From the NCBI GenBank assembly GCA_000402755.1, contig AQSD01000002.1, forward strand, positions 1 to 64,000: a DNA stretch of 64,000 bases. Direction: 5' to 3'. The first letter of the stretch is position 1; the number at the start of each line of letters is the position of its first letter. This document shows positions 62,694 through 64,000 of this stretch, in pieces. The notes beneath the pieces were generated by a model, which saw nothing but the letters and a program-made list of their open reading frames with translations, was not told the origin of the DNA and made no database searches. The stretch is from Fidelibacterota bacterium SCGC AAA160-B08 (GTDB taxonomy: Bacteria > Fidelibacterota > Marinisomatia > Marinisomatales > Marinisomataceae). A program made the translations under genes and the position numbers.

Positions 62694-63050
62694 TTAATCC
62701 TCTTGAACCCATTCATGTAAGTTGTAGTCAACAGTGATTTCATCTCCAGAATTTACTATCGTTAATGTTTTTAATTTAATAAAATCATTTTCATATATCG
62801 CCTGACAGTTTGGTGTAGTGCTATGATTAAAGAATCCACCAAGAGATGTTCTGATATAATTATGCAGAAATCTATTATCTTTAATATGCGTAATGCCTAA
62901 TTCAGTGTCACTTTGAATATCTTCTGTAGCGAACAGACCTAAGCCATGAATTAAAGAATCTTTAATAGTTAGGCATGAAGGAAGAGGCTTAAAAGCTTTA
63001 AGTTTTTTGAAGTTGTCCATTAGCGTGAAAATATTATATTTTTCACACAT
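62694..63050 (-). CDS. SET-domain protein methyltransferase
   Basis: A stand-alone SET domain of 118 residues. SLIHGLGLFATEDI near residue 32 is the GxG SAM-binding start, GGFFNHSTTPNCQA is the NHxxxPN motif, and GDEITVDYNLHEW is the ELxxDY-type C-terminal motif. It should methylate a lysine on a protein from SAM. It is first in an operon with metK and ahcY. An in-frame ATG at 63020 (MDNFKKLKAF) would remove ten residues and still keep the whole domain; neither start has a Shine-Dalgarno. Confidence 0.85.
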   Translation of the reverse strand: MCEKYNIFTLMDNFKKLKAFKPLPSCLTIKDSLIHGLGLFATEDIQSDTELGITHIKDNRFLHNYIRTSLGGFFNHSTTPNCQAIYENDFIKLKTLTIVNSGDEITVDYNLHEWVQED

Positions 63051-63135
63051 AATAAATGTTTTTATTTAAGAGGAATTAGAATATATTCCCATCAGAAATG
63101 AATAAAAAGTATCACATAAAGAGTCTGACATAATC

Positions 63136-63852
63136 ATGGCAGTGATTGATCAAATAATTTTATTGCAAGATGTCGATAATAAATTATTTGAAATCAATAA
63201 ATTATTAGGCGATTTACCAAAGCAAGTCCAAGAACTCACCGATCAAGAAGAATTCACTAAAAATTCTTTATCAGAAAAAGAAGAAAACTTAAAAACTACA
63301 ACAGTAGAAATTCATACATCTGAGACGTTAATTGCAACTACTCAAGAAAAAGTAGATATGCTCAAAGATAAATTAATTGATGGCTCTATTAGCAACAATA
63401 AAGAGTATGATGCAATGATGGAAACTATCGACTATGAAAAGAATATTATCTTCGAAAAAGAAAATGAATTATTAGTTCTTATGCAGAATAAAGAAACCTT
63501 AACTAAAGAGATTGATGAAGATAAATCAGCTTTAGATGGGATTATCCAAGAGCTAAACTCTAAAAAAGAATCATTGAACAAAAAAGTAGAAGATGTATCT
63601 GAAGAAAAAAATGCTCTGACAAAAGAGCGTGAAAATATTGTTCTACACGTAGATGAAGATACTCTACATAAATATATGGAAATTTATAATGCCAGAGATG
63701 GCGTAGCATGTTCAGAAATTCTTGATAATAATTGCGAAGGTTGCGGCGCCTACATTCCACCACAAATTGTAAATGAAGCACTTGGAAAAAGTATTGTATA
63801 TTGTGGTACTTGTAGTCGTTTCTTACATAAATCTGAAATATCTGAAATTTAA
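63136..63852 (+). CDS. Coiled-coil C4-type zinc-ribbon protein
   Basis: A 238-residue protein common in bacteria and of uncertain role. Residues about 20-180 are a long acidic coiled coil with Glu/Lys heptads; at the end a zinc ribbon reads NNCEGCGAYIPP then YCGTCSRFLH, giving two CxxC pairs. The YDAMMETIDYEKN segment after SNNKE matches the family core. It has been linked to trafficking and to ribosome or nucleic-acid binding in relatives. rnpB begins 45 bases downstream, a neighbour pair I have seen in other genomes. Confidence 0.85.
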   Translation: MAVIDQIILLQDVDNKLFEINKLLGDLPKQVQELTDQEEFTKNSLSEKEENLKTTTVEIHTSETLIATTQEKVDMLKDKLIDGSISNNKEYDAMMETIDYEKNIIFEKENELLVLMQNKETLTKEIDEDKSALDGIIQELNSKKESLNKKVEDVSEEKNALTKERENIVLHVDEDTLHKYMEIYNARDGVACSEILDNNCEGCGAYIPPQIVNEALGKSIVYCGTCSRFLHKSEISEI

Positions 63853-63897
63853 TTTTTTTCTTCTTAATTAAATTTCTATCCCTTATTATATCCCAAT

Positions 63898-64000
63898 GAG
63901 CTGATTGGATGATTACTCAATTTATTTGAGAGGAAAGTCCGGGCACCGTAGAGCATAGTGCCACCTAACGGGTGGGATTCGCGAGAATATGGATTAGTGC
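63898..64000 (+). ncRNA. rnpB: RNase P RNA, 5' part (truncated by window edge)
   Basis: The catalytic RNA of RNase P. The 5' strand opens GAGCTGATTGGATGATTACTC, then a short hairpin CTCAA..TTGAG, followed by the conserved GAGGAAAGTCCGGGC (core P4 region, about 63930-63945) and GTGCCACCTAACGGGTGGG (about 63959-63977), aligning with the universal TGCCAGGTAACGCCTGGG element of type A RNA. The rest lies beyond the window. A TATTAT box about ten bases before the start may be its promoter. Confidence 0.92.

Noticed and set aside
62694..63135. SAM or SAH riboswitch before the SET-metK-ahcY operon
   Set aside because: Only 85 bases lie upstream of the longest SET ORF, with no recognisable fold or T-run.
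1..64000. CRISPR array, IS element, rRNA or prophage genes
   Set aside because: No regularly spaced repeats, transposase motifs or rRNA-like sequence found on either strand.

Overview
The window is compact, AT-rich bacterial chromosome (about one third GC by eye) from a Gram-negative organism: it encodes BamA, a Skp-like chaperone, lipid A enzymes, a TonB-dependent receptor and capsule export proteins. LpxC and FabZ are separate but abutting genes, not the fused protein usual in Bacteroidetes. The CarboxypepD-type TonB receptor, secreted proteins beginning with Gln after the signal peptide, and the compact marine-type genome fit the FCB group, with Marinimicrobia (SAR406) my best guess. That placement is inference, not shown by a marker gene.

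Region 1 (1-11.2 kb) is an envelope block. After a truncated MFS transporter on the minus strand come ferredoxin, a cysteine-free Mrp ATPase, uppS, bamA, skp-like, lpxD, lpxC, fabZ, lpxA, dxr and rseP. rseP is interrupted by an in-frame TAG. Region 2 (11.2-23.2 kb) is housekeeping: a DUF3108 protein, tsaC and an LpxL-type acyltransferase on the minus strand; then nfeD-floA with a third small membrane gene, adk, coaE, a lipoprotein esterase, an HhH-GPD glycosylase, a DDAH/arginine-deiminase-fold enzyme, a methyltransferase with a degenerate catalytic motif, yqeY, cvpA and a DnaG primase that has lost all four zinc ligands. A terminator separates dnaG from a large TonB-dependent receptor.

Region 3 (26.1-60.2 kb) is a surface-polysaccharide island in several opposing operons. 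It has assembly parts for a Wzx/Wzy-type system: Wzi, an SLBB export protein, a Wzz-like protein, Wzy, Wzx and an initiating sugar-phosphate transferase. It also holds a dispersed but nearly complete legionaminic-acid set: LegB, LegC, LegH-like, LegG-like, LegI-like, LegF-like, a PtmE-like CBS/nucleotidyltransferase, and PtmA/PtmF-like oxidoreductases. A glycosyltransferase with sialyltransferase-type DEG/HP/ST motifs could transfer the CMP-activated sugar. Other modules suggest a GDP-3,6-dideoxyhexose (Gmd, ColD-like dehydratase, Gmd-like reductase), D,D-heptose (GmhA, HddA, an HldE-type kinase), a uronic acid (short nucleotide-sugar dehydrogenase), and possibly sulfation (APS-kinase-like, small nucleotidyltransferase, sulfotransferase-like). 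A CAU tRNA sits in the middle, abutting the start codon of an aminotransferase gene.

Region 4 (60.2-64 kb) returns to housekeeping: a minus-strand SET-metK-ahcY operon (methyl transfer, SAM synthesis, SAH removal), a coiled-coil zinc-ribbon protein, and the 5' part of RNase P RNA running off the window. I saw no insertion sequences, prophage, CRISPR or rRNA. Every stretch without a gene is under 300 bases.
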